The translations under genes and the position numbers were made by a program. The notes beneath the pieces are model-generated. The model was given only the letters and a program-made list of their open reading frames with translations. It had not been told where the DNA came from and made no database searches. From an uncultured Gemmatimonadota bacterium (GTDB lineage Bacteria; Gemmatimonadota; Gemmatimonadetes; Longimicrobiales; Gaopeijiaceae), in the NCBI GenBank assembly GCA_938030915.1, contig CALHIO010000100.1:1-13045 (forward strand): a DNA stretch of 13,045 nucleotides, given 5' to 3'. Within the stretch, counting starts at the first letter, position 1; the number at the start of each line of letters is the position of its first letter. Below, in pieces: positions 1 through 7,931 of this stretch.

Positions 1-781
1 GAGCCGCCAGTGTGATGGCGTACTCGATGATCACGGCCAGATGCGAGAGGTCGCTGAGGATCTCAACGAAGCCGAGCTGCAGCTGCGGCAGGCCGGTCGG
101 GATCGGTCCGCGAGAGTTGATGCGCAGGATCGAATCCGCATCGAGCAGGATGAACGCACCCACCGAGACGACGAGCATGGCGACCAGCGAGGACGGGACG
201 GCCTTCGTGATGCGCGGGAGGCCGTAGATGATCCCGATCGTGATCAGTGCCACGGAGACCGAGGCGAGATTGAGAACTTCGGGGATCGTGTTGATCGATC
301 GGATCGTCCCGATCGGTCCGCCCGCCGGTGCCGCGACGCCCACGAAGGGGAAGAGCTGCGTGATCACGATGATCACACCGATTCCGGACATGAAGCCGGA
401 GACGACCGGATACGGCATGTAGCGGACGTATTTCCCGATGCCGAGCAGGCCCATGCCCACCTGGATCGCGCCTGCCAGCAGGAAGGTGGCAATGATCAGC
501 GGGATCGCCTGCTCGAAGCCACCCATATATGCGATCGCATCTGCAATGACGACAGCCGAAACGACGGTCATCGGCGCGGTGGGACCACTGATCTGGGTCT
601 TCGTACCGCCAAAGACCGAAGCGAGGATCGCGAGCGCGATCGCTCCGTACATACCCGCGATGGCGCCCATCTCGGTCTGTTCCCCGAAGGCGAGCGCCAG
701 AGGGAGCGCTACGACGCCGGCGGTCAGGCCGCCAAAGACGTTGCCGCGGGCGTTCTCGAAGAAAGGAAGGGGACGAGCCAT
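1..781 (-). CDS. SulP-family anion permease, N-terminal part (cut by window edge)
   Basis: This is the first 260 residues of an integral inner-membrane transporter of the SulP/SLC26 family, which moves sulfate, bicarbonate or dicarboxylates, often with Na+ or H+. The reading frame is open from the ATG at 781 to the window edge without a stop. The protein begins MARPLPFFENARGN and has the family's early motif ALPLALAFGE (residues 25-34), then GPTAPMTVV (66-74), the substrate-site loop of SulP proteins. At least seven hydrophobic segments follow, with polar turns such as the one at YVRYMPYPVVSGFMSG. The C-terminal half and any STAS domain lie outside the window, so the substrate cannot be settled; the GPTxPMTV loop also occurs in bicarbonate-type members. 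No clear Shine-Dalgarno precedes the ATG. A divergent winged-helix gene starts about 80 bases away and shares the promoter region, suggesting local control. Confidence 0.93.
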   Translation of the reverse strand, partial: MARPLPFFENARGNVFGGLTAGVVALPLALAFGEQTEMGAIAGMYGAIALAILASVFGGTKTQISGPTAPMTVVSAVVIADAIAYMGGFEQAIPLIIATFLLAGAIQVGMGLLGIGKYVRYMPYPVVSGFMSGIGVIIVITQLFPFVGVAAPAGGPIGTIRSINTIPEVLNLASVSVALITIGIIYGLPRITKAVPSSLVAMLVVSVGAFILLDADSILRINSRGPIPTGLPQLQLGFVEILSDLSHLAVIIEYAITLAA

Positions 782-819
782 TGGGAATCAGGCCAAAGAG
801 TTGCGTGAATTGCGATGCA

Positions 820-848
820 AGAATAGCGTTACATGAAAATCATGGCAA
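820..848 (-). promoter_or_regulatory. Probable promoter of the SulP gene with an inverted repeat in the spacer
   Basis: On the minus strand a -35 box TTGCCA (848 to 843, five of six consensus bases) is followed after exactly 17 bases by TATTCT (825 to 820, four of six). Transcription would start about 30-35 bases before the permease ATG at 781. Between the boxes, and overlapping the -35 edge, lies the perfect inverted repeat CATGA-AAA-TCATG (832-844). A repeat in this position is typical of an operator. The neighbouring winged-helix protein is the obvious candidate binder, but this is inference. Confidence 0.5.
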
Positions 849-862
849 TTATTGGGGGTCGT

Positions 863-1162
863 GTGTCCGAGAGATCGAGTTGGCACTTTCTGACCAACCA
901 CTCCCACACGCTTCTGAGTATCTCCGACGATCCGGACATCACGGTCCGGGAGCTCGCACGGCGGGTGGGGATCACCGAGCGTGCCGTCATGCGCATCATC
1001 GGAGAGCTCGACGACGCGGGGATCATCGAGCGGACGCGTGAGGGTCGTCGGAACCACTATACGATTCATGCCGATCGCCAGCTCAGGCATCCGGTCGAAT
1101 CCCACTGCACCGTGGGAGACCTGATCGGGATGTTCCGGCGGACGCTCACCGACGCGTCGTAG
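863..1162 (+). CDS. Small winged helix-turn-helix transcriptional regulator
   Basis: A 99-residue DNA-binding protein made of almost nothing but a winged-helix domain. From the GTG at 863, the conserved N-terminal motif WHFLTNHSHTLL is at residues 7-18, the helix-turn-helix at about 26-50 (ITVRELARRVGITERAVMRI), and the wing at about 55-69 (IERTREGRRNHYTIH). The end motif LRHPVESHCTVGDL (74-87) is shared by a family of short MarR/ArsR-like regulators that I recognise from many GC-rich bacteria. No ligand domain is visible. GTG 863 is chosen because GGGGG sits 4 bases before it and because the in-frame ATG codons at 833 and 842 lie inside the proposed operator and have no ribosome site; those ATGs would add 10 or 7 residues. 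It is divergent from the SulP gene and probably regulates it. Confidence 0.85.
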   Translation: MSERSSWHFLTNHSHTLLSISDDPDITVRELARRVGITERAVMRIIGELDDAGIIERTREGRRNHYTIHADRQLRHPVESHCTVGDLIGMFRRTLTDAS

Positions 1163-1202
1163 GGGTCGCCGAGGCTCCGATGAGCGTGGGGCAACTGCGG
1201 CG

Positions 1203-2042
1203 TCAGTACGTGTAGGTGACGCCCGTTCGCAATCGAGTGTCGAGGGTAGCGAGCCCGTCCGGTGGTCGACTGTCGTATCGGAGGTCGAAGCTGACCGTCA
1301 GGGCCAGCGTCTCCGTCACGCCGGCCGAAAGGCGGAGATTCTCGAGGGCCCTGAAGTCTCCGAAGTCTGCGAGCGCGGGCTGCACGTAGGTGGTCGACGT
1401 GATGACGAGGTTGTCGGTCGGCACCACCCGAAGCGTCAGGAAGTTGCTCCAGCGCATCTCGAGCGTCCGCTTGGCGTGCACGGCAGTATCCGGGAGCGCC
1501 AGCCGCTCGTACTCGAGAATACCGGACGACCCCGCTCCGAATTGACCCCATGCACCTTGAGCGAACGCAGTTCGAACCCCGCCTCCGGCGATCGCTCGAA
1601 AGGTCAGCCGTTGCGCTCGGTCGTAGTTCAGCTGACCGAACCACTCGGGATCGATGTAGGACGAGATGGACGTGTACGACCGGCGGTAATGAAGCAGACC
1701 GTTGGACGCGAAGCGGCTCCGGTCGAGGAAGCCCAGGCCTCCGTTGCCGACAATGAGGCGGGTCTCGTTCGGTGTCACGTTGTAGACACGCCCGCGGAAG
1801 TCGAGTGCGATGAAGTCGACGTTGCCGGTCCGGATCGACATGTCACCGCCGACCGAGCCGGACCGACCGAGTGGGAGGCTATCCGTCCGCAGGACCTCGA
1901 TATTCACCTGCGCGTGGAGCGCTCCGGGGAATGCACACGATGCCGTGATGAGCATCGCGCTGACGGCGAGGAGCTCGACAAGACCGAGCCGTAGGGGCGG
2001 AGTGCGCAACAAGGTCGTCGTTGGTTGAGGCGAGGAACACAA
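1203..2042 (-). CDS. DUF481-family outer-membrane beta-barrel protein
   Basis: A 279-residue exported protein resembling the DUF481 (YdiY-type, 'salt-induced outer membrane') family, whose function is unknown. The N-terminus has a hydrophobic segment (LVELLAVSAMLITASC) ending near ALHAQ, a probable signal peptidase I site. The mature part is rich in alternating hydrophobic/aromatic strands and ends in GVTYTY, so a terminal aromatic residue fits barrel insertion by the Bam machinery. The motif LDFRGRVYNVTPNETRL and the repeated short strands fit a family that usually forms a 10-14-strand barrel. The start is uncertain: the longest frame begins at TTG 2042, with other TTG codons at 2012 and 2009, and none has a good ribosome site. 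A cysteine at TASC could suggest a lipoprotein, but the ALHAQ site and barrel ending argue against it. The regulator gene upstream of its stop is convergent, 40 bases away. Confidence 0.78.
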   Translation of the reverse strand: MCSSPQPTTTLLRTPPLRLGLVELLAVSAMLITASCAFPGALHAQVNIEVLRTDSLPLGRSGSVGGDMSIRTGNVDFIALDFRGRVYNVTPNETRLIVGNGGLGFLDRSRFASNGLLHYRRSYTSISSYIDPEWFGQLNYDRAQRLTFRAIAGGGVRTAFAQGAWGQFGAGSSGILEYERLALPDTAVHAKRTLEMRWSNFLTLRVVPTDNLVITSTTYVQPALADFGDFRALENLRLSAGVTETLALTVSFDLRYDSRPPDGLATLDTRLRTGVTYTY

Positions 2043-2155
2043 AGGGTAACATCAACGCTGACGGTCGCTGGATTGTCCCTGATACGGAACTTCGCCGAGC
2101 GCCGGCTGCCGGTGAAGTCGAATTCCCCGTCTACCGAGATGCCTGCGGCGTCTGA

Positions 2156-4459
2156 ATGGATCTGCGCATGTCCGTTTCCTTCGGTCGAACGACCCTGTTT
2201 CCCGACCGTTTCACTGTGACCGCGTCCGACCGCATCGTGCCGTCCGTCCTGGTTGCGGTACTCGCGCTGGCGCTCCCGGGCGTCGAGCTGCTCGAGGCGC
2301 AGGAGGCCCCCGGATCCGCTCCTGTCGCGACCGCTCAGAGGATCGATACCCGGCCGGTCATCGACGGGCGTCCCGATGAGGCCGCGTGGCAGACGGCCAC
2401 TCCCCTGGCCGGATTCGTTCAGCGCGAGCCGAACGATGGTGCCCCGGCGTCGGAACGCACCGAGGTGCGTTTGCTCTACGATTCGGACGCGGTCTATGTC
2501 GGGGTCTGGGCCTATGACTCACGCGCGGCTCAGATCGTACCCGGTGAAGCCATCCGAGACTTCGAGGTGACCGACGCCGACGCCGTCATCATGGTGTTCG
2601 ACACGTTCAAGGACGAACAGAACGGCTTCGTGTTCGGGACGACCCCGGCGGGGATCGAGTACGATGGTCAGGTCGCGTCGGCCGGGTCGGGCGGCGGCTT
2701 CTTCCTCGGGGGTGGATCGAACAACCAGCGTCGGTTTCAGGCGGGTGCGGGTGGTGGATTCAACAAGAACTGGGACGGAAGCTGGGAAGTCGCCGCGAGC
2801 CAGGATGGGGAAGGTTGGTATGCGGAGTTCCGCATCCCGTTCAACACGCTCCGCTACGGATCCGAGGTCGAGCAATGGGGCTTCAACATTTCCCGTCGTG
2901 TGCGCCGCCTGAACGAGGAGGTGTTCTGGTCGGCGGTACCCCGGGAGTTCAACCTGTACCGGCTGGATTTCGCCGGGACGATCGAAGGGCTGGAGCCTCC
3001 GTTGCGACGGGCCGTAACCGTGACGCCGTATGTTCTCGGGTCGACCGCGCGAGACTACACGGTGGTGGGGTCCGAATTCGATGAAAACACCGAGTTCGGT
3101 GGCGAGGCGAAGGCTCAGATCACCCAGGGCCTGACGCTCGACCTGACCGTGAATACCGACTTCGCTCAGGTCGAGGTCGATGACGCTCAGGTCAATCTGA
3201 CGCGCTTTCCTCTCCTTTTCCCGGAGAAGCGACCCTTCTTCCTTGAGAACGCCGGGTTCTTCACCGTCGGTGGGGGTGGTGTCGACCTCTTCTTCAGTCG
3301 GAGAATCGGCATCGACGCCGGCGCTCCCGTGCCCATCAAGGGTGGGGGGCGTCTCTCCGGGCGTACGGCCGGTCTGAATGTAGGCCTCCTGCATATCCAG
3401 ACCGACGGGCTTCTCGACGGAAGTGACAGAAGTTCCTGGTCCGTCGCCCGGGTCGCGAAGGAGCTCCCGAGCCGTTCGAGAGTCGGCGGCATCTTCACCG
3501 ATCGACGAAGCGACCTGAGCGGAGACAACAACCGCGTCTATGCGATGGACGCGCAGGTCGGCCTCGGGGACGCGGTGACGGTCACGTCGTATTTCGCGCG
3601 CTCGGAAACCGAGGGCGCATCGTCCGACGAGGCGTTCGACGTGACGGCGGGCGTCACGACTCGCGCGTTCCGAGGAAACGCGACGATTCAGCAGGTCGGG
3701 CAGGATTTCGATGCTCAGATCGGGTTCGTGCCGCGGCGTGGTCACCGGTACTACCAGCTGTTCGGGATGTACAACATCCGGCCCGGCTCGGTCTTCCGAG
3801 AGCTTCGGCCGCATATCTCCTACTTCACGTACCGAAACCGGGCCGACGTCGCGCCGAAGGGCTTCGAGGTCTCGTCGCGCTGGCACATCGACAACCACTG
3901 GCAGTGGGACTCCGGGATGGAGTTGCACACCGGGGCCAACCACGTGACGGAGGGCCTGTACGAGCCCTTCGCGATTCCGGGCGTGGGGGTCACGGTTCCG
4001 GCGGACGTCTATCGCGGCTGGGAAGCGCAGTTCGTCTTCTTCACGGACCGGTCCAGGGCGTTGTCCTTCAACTCACGGCTCAACTGGGGGAGCTTCCTCT
4101 CGGGGTCCAAGCGCACACCCAGCGCGGACCTGACGTATCGGTACGGGGACCGGTCGAGCATCACGGCCGCGCTCGCCTACAACGACGTGGATCTCCCCGA
4201 GGGCAGCTTCACGACTACGCTGGGCAGTGTGAAGCTCGGGTATTTCTTCACCCCCCGGATCTACATGCAGGGCCTCGTCCAGTACTCGACGCAGGTGGAC
4301 CGCTGGTCAACGAACCTGCGTTTCGGCTGGCTCAATACGGCGGGGACGGGGCTCTTCGTGGTGTACAACGACGTCCAGGGCTTCGACACACTGCAGGGCC
4401 CTCAGGGGCGTTCGCTCTTCATCAAGTTCACCCGGCAGTTCAATCTGGCGGGCTTTTGA
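2156..4459 (+). CDS. DUF5916 outer-membrane protein with N-terminal CBM9-like domain
   Basis: A 767-residue secreted protein of the DUF5916 family, abundant in Gemmatimonadota, Acidobacteriota and Bacteroidota; its role is unknown. A signal peptide (VPSVLVAVLALALPG) ends near LLEAQ at about residue 50. A beta-sandwich domain like carbohydrate-binding family 9 follows from about 62 (IDTRPVIDGRPDEAAW) to about 275, including FVFGTTPAGIEYDGQV. The remainder is a long beta-barrel that carries the family hallmark FPEKRPFFLENAGFF at about 355-369 and ends in FNLAGF, with a terminal Phe as in barrel proteins. By analogy it may bind polymers or peptides at the surface; this is inference. ATG 2156 gives the longest frame. 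ATG 2168 and GTG 2216 are also possible, and GTG 2216 would give a more usual signal-peptide length. Its stop is 7 bases from the convergent receptor stop, leaving no room for a separate terminator. DUF481 is divergent across 113 bases. Confidence 0.92.
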   Translation: MDLRMSVSFGRTTLFPDRFTVTASDRIVPSVLVAVLALALPGVELLEAQEAPGSAPVATAQRIDTRPVIDGRPDEAAWQTATPLAGFVQREPNDGAPASERTEVRLLYDSDAVYVGVWAYDSRAAQIVPGEAIRDFEVTDADAVIMVFDTFKDEQNGFVFGTTPAGIEYDGQVASAGSGGGFFLGGGSNNQRRFQAGAGGGFNKNWDGSWEVAASQDGEGWYAEFRIPFNTLRYGSEVEQWGFNISRRVRRLNEEVFWSAVPREFNLYRLDFAGTIEGLEPPLRRAVTVTPYVLGSTARDYTVVGSEFDENTEFGGEAKAQITQGLTLDLTVNTDFAQVEVDDAQVNLTRFPLLFPEKRPFFLENAGFFTVGGGGVDLFFSRRIGIDAGAPVPIKGGGRLSGRTAGLNVGLLHIQTDGLLDGSDRSSWSVARVAKELPSRSRVGGIFTDRRSDLSGDNNRVYAMDAQVGLGDAVTVTSYFARSETEGASSDEAFDVTAGVTTRAFRGNATIQQVGQDFDAQIGFVPRRGHRYYQLFGMYNIRPGSVFRELRPHISYFTYRNRADVAPKGFEVSSRWHIDNHWQWDSGMELHTGANHVTEGLYEPFAIPGVGVTVPADVYRGWEAQFVFFTDRSRALSFNSRLNWGSFLSGSKRTPSADLTYRYGDRSSITAALAYNDVDLPEGSFTTTLGSVKLGYFFTPRIYMQGLVQYSTQVDRWSTNLRFGWLNTAGTGLFVVYNDVQGFDTLQGPQGRSLFIKFTRQFNLAGF

Positions 4460-4466
4460 GGAGCGA

Positions 4467-6812
4467 TCAGAATCCCGCGCCCAGCGGCACACGAACCCGA
4501 AGGACGATGTCACGACCCGGGTCATCGACGAACAGCTTGTACCGACTGAGGTAATCCCGGTACGCCGTGTCGAAGAGATTCTTCATTTCGAGACCGATGT
4601 CGACTCGACGTCCGTTGATGTCGAACGATTGGGCACCGAACTCGAGGTCGACGAGCTGGTATCCGTCCGTGGGCAACGCATAGATCGTCCCCTCAGGGAC
4701 ACGGTCCTGCTGCCGAACGGCTGTCAGGCCCACGTTGACGAACGGTCGAGAAACCCACGAGGCGTCCGGGAGGTTGAAGCGGAGGCCCACCGTACCTCGG
4801 TCCGCCGGCATGTCATAGAGTGGCGTATCCGTGACGTCGTCCGTTCCGCGGAGCAGGGCTCCGCTGAACGTCAGCTCGAGGCCGGCGAGCAGGTTCACCT
4901 CACCTGACACTTCGAGTCCGGTGACGACGGCGTCGGTCTGGGCATACTCGAAGGCCGGATAGGCTCCGCGGATGCTCAGTACCGGTGCCCTCGGTTCGAG
5001 GTAGATGAACCCTGAGATCGCGTTTCGGTAGGCCGCGAGCTGCGCGTTGACCCTGTCGCCCGAGTGACGCAGCGTCGCATCCACGTTCCACGTGCGTTCC
5101 TTTGCGAGCGTCGGATCCCCGAGTTCGTACTGAGCCGTACCGTGGTGCACACCCTGGCTGTAGCGCTCGTTCACGTTGGGTGCGCGCCAGGCACGTCCGG
5201 TCGTGGCTCCGATCGACCAGAAATCGCCAAGCGGGACCGAGATTCCGAAGGCAGCGGCGACGTCATCGTACGTCTTCGTTTCGTCGGGCACGTCAATCGA
5301 TGCGTCGGTGAACTCGTAGACGCGCTGCCAGCGAAGCTCGTACCGGGCTCCTCCGGAAAGCGTCGCCCATCCCAGGTCGGCCTCCTCCGACAGAAACAGT
5401 GCGCCGGTGTACAGCCTGTACTGCGGAATCAGGAACGCCTTCCCCTTGCTGATATTGCCCTGGCGCATGACGCTCAGCCCCATCGTGCCCTCGAGCGCGC
5501 CGATCGGCTGATGCTGAAGGCGACTCTCGACCGTGTGTGTGTGCAGATCGAGACCGAATGCCGGGCGGGCCTGGGCCGCGAGGGGGCCGTGGCTGTCGAA
5601 TTCCCGCCTGCGGTTGAGCTGAAACGCGTACGTGGTTTCGAGCGTGCCCGCGCCACCCGCGTGGATGTGACTGTTCACACGCACGGCGTCGTGGGTGACT
5701 TCCTGGCGGGGGTTTTCGATCGTGTATGCGAAGTCGGTGAGCGTCGGACCCTGCTCCATGGCACGCAACAGGTCATCGAAGTTTCCGACGTGAGCACCCT
5801 TGAACAGGCCGATCTGCGTATCGAAGCGGCTATAGTCGACCTCCAGGTCACCCCAGTCCCGCGTGGCACCAACCGTCATGCCCAGGTTGAACTCGTTGAA
5901 GCCCGTGTTCGTCAGATTGTAATCGGCGGTCTTCGCGTCGCCGGACTTCCGGGCGCTGGCGCGGACTCTGCCCCCGACCATGCCGAGGAGCGGAAGATCC
6001 AGAGACCCGTGCTCCAGCATCGCGGAACCGGAATACTGTCGGTTGTTGGAGAAGGCGTTGAAGACGGTCTCACCTGCAAATCCACTCTCGGATGGCGCCT
6101 CGGCCGGTTCGATCCGAAGTACGCCGCCCAGCGCGTCGGAGCCGTACAGAACACTGCCGGGCCCCCGAATGATCTGGATCTCGTTGACGTCGAAGACGTC
6201 GATCTCCGGGGCATGCTCGGAACCCCACTGCTGTCCTTCCTGCCGCACCCCGTCGTTCATGACGACGATTCGCTGGGAGTGGAGTCCTCGGACGACCGGC
6301 TTCGCGATGCTCGGCCCGTACTGAATGATCGACACACCTTCAACGCCGCGTAGCGTTTCGCCGAGGGTCTGGCCCCGCTCGCGCACGATGTCGGCCGGGG
6401 TCAGGCGCGATGTGGATTGGGGTACCCGGAGGTCCACTGCTGATTGTCGAACTCCGACCTCGATGCCCTCGAGACGGAGTGCCTCGTCCGTCAGCGGGAT
6501 CTCGACGAGGATCCCCGCCATATCCGCGGACACTTCCCATGTCTGGGCTGCATAGCCGAGTGCCTCGACCAGCAGCGTGACCCGGTGGTGATGAATGTCC
6601 ACCACGAGGAAGCGGCCGTCATCATTGGCCAGCACGTCCCGGTCACCCTCGACCCAGTGAACACGGGCGGCGGGGATCGGGGCTCCGGTGGTTCCGTCCA
6701 CGACTCGTCCCGTCAGGGACCAGGGTTGCTGGGCCGCGACGGGTACCGCAGACACGAGCAGGGTGATGACGAAAGCCTGCAGCAGTCTGAACGTGAGTCT
6801 GGTGAGCATCAT
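4467..6812 (-). CDS. TonB-dependent outer-membrane receptor with CarboxypepD_reg-like domain
   Basis: A 781-residue energy-coupled outer-membrane transporter. Residues 1-27 are a signal peptide (cut near PVAA/QQ). Residues 31-115 form a carboxypeptidase-regulatory-like domain (GRVVDGTTGAPIPAARV) with a His cluster DIHHHRV at 72-78. The plug domain (about 125-235) holds VVRGLHSQRIVVMNDGVRQE, QQWGSEHAPEIDVF and IIRGPGSVLYGSDALGGV. The 22-strand barrel carries YSQGVHHGTAQYELGDP and ends VPLGAGF. The EGQQWG(S/T)EHAPEID plug motif marks a receptor clade I know from Bacteroidota, where it is encoded beside a small lipoprotein like the one found here. The ligand is unproven; many exposed His residues would suit a metal. 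ATG 6812 is preferred over GTG 6839 because GAGG lies about 7 bases before it and the signal peptide then starts cleanly. It is the last gene of a probable three-gene minus-strand operon. Confidence 0.93.
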   Translation of the reverse strand: MMLTRLTFRLLQAFVITLLVSAVPVAAQQPWSLTGRVVDGTTGAPIPAARVHWVEGDRDVLANDDGRFLVVDIHHHRVTLLVEALGYAAQTWEVSADMAGILVEIPLTDEALRLEGIEVGVRQSAVDLRVPQSTSRLTPADIVRERGQTLGETLRGVEGVSIIQYGPSIAKPVVRGLHSQRIVVMNDGVRQEGQQWGSEHAPEIDVFDVNEIQIIRGPGSVLYGSDALGGVLRIEPAEAPSESGFAGETVFNAFSNNRQYSGSAMLEHGSLDLPLLGMVGGRVRASARKSGDAKTADYNLTNTGFNEFNLGMTVGATRDWGDLEVDYSRFDTQIGLFKGAHVGNFDDLLRAMEQGPTLTDFAYTIENPRQEVTHDAVRVNSHIHAGGAGTLETTYAFQLNRRREFDSHGPLAAQARPAFGLDLHTHTVESRLQHQPIGALEGTMGLSVMRQGNISKGKAFLIPQYRLYTGALFLSEEADLGWATLSGGARYELRWQRVYEFTDASIDVPDETKTYDDVAAAFGISVPLGDFWSIGATTGRAWRAPNVNERYSQGVHHGTAQYELGDPTLAKERTWNVDATLRHSGDRVNAQLAAYRNAISGFIYLEPRAPVLSIRGAYPAFEYAQTDAVVTGLEVSGEVNLLAGLELTFSGALLRGTDDVTDTPLYDMPADRGTVGLRFNLPDASWVSRPFVNVGLTAVRQQDRVPEGTIYALPTDGYQLVDLEFGAQSFDINGRRVDIGLEMKNLFDTAYRDYLSRYKLFVDDPGRDIVLRVRVPLGAGF

Positions 6813-6853
6813 GGTCACGCCTCGTCCGGGGGTCACCACGTGTAAGGAATCGG

Positions 6854-6899
6854 AGCAACCGGGGGATTGGGGGTCCTACCCCGGAACCCCCCGGTTGCT
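6854..6899 (-). promoter_or_regulatory. Strong intercistronic hairpin between lipoprotein and receptor genes
   Basis: A perfect 12-bp inverted repeat, AGCAACCGGGGG (6854-6865) with CCCCCGGTTGCT (6888-6899), starts 9 bases after the lipoprotein stop and ends about 40 bases before the receptor ATG. The 22-base loop can pair further through its own G and C runs. No T-run follows on the minus strand, so it is not a standard intrinsic terminator. It could be a leaky terminator, a processing or stability element that sets the ratio of the two products, or an attenuator. The stem is seen directly; the role is inferred. Confidence 0.6.
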
Positions 6900-6907
6900 T
6901 CCCCTGA

Positions 6908-7483
6908 TCAGTTGACGGACGCGGTGAACGTCACGTCGACATCCGTCTCGTCACTCGGTACGGATCCGTTGCCCTTCGGAGCGTCATCGTAGTGACTCAA
7001 TACGACCCGAATCGAGCCTGATCCCGAAGCTGCTCCGGCATCGACGACGACCTGGAAGATGAGACCTACGGGTGCGCCGTTGCTGTCCGTGTCCATCGAG
7101 GCGTCCGGCACGGTCACACCCGTCAGTCCGTTCACCGTGTAGAAGACGCGGTGCTCGTCCGCCTCCTCGGCCACCTCTGCCGTGATATCCTCCACCGCCG
7201 AGGGGTTTTGGCGATCGAGGAACTCGATCTCACCGTCGTAGGTGACGCCCGGCTCGAGGGCAATCGCCGCGGTCTGGGCGTTCGGAGGATTGGGTCCCGC
7301 TCCATCAGGATCGGCGATGGTGGAGACGATGGCGGCTCCGCCCCCGACCGGGGTCAGCGTGATGGTGACGTCGGTGATGAGCTCTTGCTCGTTCGCGACG
7401 GGATCGGTCGGGTCGTCGCACGCGCTGAATGCAGCGACGAGGATGATGGCGGATAGGGCACGTACAATGCTTGATGCAGTCAT
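6908..7483 (-). CDS. Acidic surface-type lipoprotein paired with the TonB receptor
   Basis: A 191-residue lipoprotein. The signal peptide ends in a lipobox-like FSAC with Cys22, and the mature end CDDPTDPVANEQE is acidic. An Asp-rich start of this kind resembles the surface-export signal of Bacteroidota lipoproteins, so it may face outward. The rest looks like a compact beta-sandwich: ITDVTITLTPVGGGA (36-50), TYDGEIEFLDRQNPSAVEDI (81-100), then EVAEEADEHRVFY (103-115). Two acidic loops resemble calcium-binding turns, DPDGAGP (58-64) and DTDSNG (131-136). It matches a family often labelled 'type 1 periplasmic-binding fold superfamily protein' in Bacteroidota, found next to the same receptor clade; the label gives no biochemical function. 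I infer a ligand-capturing partner of the receptor, as SusD or HmuY are to theirs. The ATG at 7483 has only a weak GAGA ribosome site. Confidence 0.85.
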   Translation of the reverse strand: MTASSIVRALSAIILVAAFSACDDPTDPVANEQELITDVTITLTPVGGGAAIVSTIADPDGAGPNPPNAQTAAIALEPGVTYDGEIEFLDRQNPSAVEDITAEVAEEADEHRVFYTVNGLTGVTVPDASMDTDSNGAPVGLIFQVVVDAGAASGSGSIRVVLSHYDDAPKGNGSVPSDETDVDVTFTASVN

Positions 7484-7587
7484 GATTGTGGTTCTCGGTT
7501 GGTCGATGGGTAGCGTGACGCCCGGGCGGCACGCGACGGTCAGGGGAGCGCGGACTCGAATGCACGGTCATACGCTCAGGTGGAGTT

Positions 7588-7609
7588 TCGGACGCACGAG
7601 CGCGTCCGA
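7588..7609 (-). terminator. Perfect hairpin just after the small Cys/His gene
   Basis: The 7-bp perfect stem CGGACGC (7589-7595) and GCGTCCG (7602-7608), extended by one more pair at its base, has a 6-base loop and begins about 5 bases after the stop of the small gene at 7614. No T-run follows on the minus strand, so termination is probably incomplete or factor-aided. It may instead protect or divide the transcript before the lipoprotein gene, which begins about 100 bases further on. Confidence 0.4.
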
Positions 7610-7613
7610 TCGA

Positions 7614-7931
7614 CTAACCGAGTGGCGGAGCCCGTGGCCCGATCGGGCCGAGAAGACCGGCACGTCGACCCGAAATCGGGGATCGAACCGGGGGTGCGGT
7701 ATCGACTGCAGCGAGTGCCTGCGACGGTGCAGCAACACCGGAAGCACGCCGCTGACCCGACAGGGACCGGATGACCTGGCAGTAGCGGTCGTCGTGGTGG
7801 GTCGCACAGTCGGTCTCGGTGTTCTCGACGTGCACGGACTCGGCCACGCCACGCGACTCGAGCAGCGCATCGGCGACCGGAAGGGCCGCGGATGCACCGA
7901 GCTGCGCGAGGAGGAGGGCGAGTGCTGCCAC
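7614..7931 (-). CDS. Small exported protein with a CxxHHDDxxxC motif
   Basis: A 105-residue protein whose function I do not know. The N-terminal half is a hydrophobic export segment (ALALLLAQLGASAALPVA, residues 3-20). A short polar core follows with His34 and the motif CATHHDDRYC (42-51: Cys42, His45, His46, Asp47, Asp48, Cys51), a plausible metal site or disulfide loop. The tail is Ala/Pro/Arg-rich and ends RAPPLG. The layout recalls DUF2946-like small exported Cys/His proteins seen near metal-related receptors, but I cannot confirm membership. The annotated GTG start at 7931 leaves the signal peptide without a basic end. The same frame stays open to 8021 and reads KKWRLLGRG just upstream, so a CTG at 7961 is a possible true start. 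Overlapping longer minus-strand frames here are Arg-rich and look spurious. It is the first gene before the lipoprotein and receptor. Confidence 0.6.
   Translation of the reverse strand: MAALALLLAQLGASAALPVADALLESRGVAESVHVENTETDCATHHDDRYCQVIRSLSGQRRASGVAAPSQALAAVDTAPPVRSPISGRRAGLLGPIGPRAPPLG

Noticed and set aside
41..808. Long plus-strand frame of 255 codons opposite the SulP gene
   Set aside because: It is Arg/Asp-rich with no recognisable domain and is antisense to a clear membrane transporter.
2519..3943. 474-codon minus-strand frame inside the DUF5916 gene
   Set aside because: A GC-driven antisense frame; its composition is unlike a real protein and the plus-strand product has clear family motifs.
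5064..6353. 429-codon plus-strand frame opposite the TonB receptor
   Set aside because: Antisense shadow of the receptor with no signal peptide or domain.
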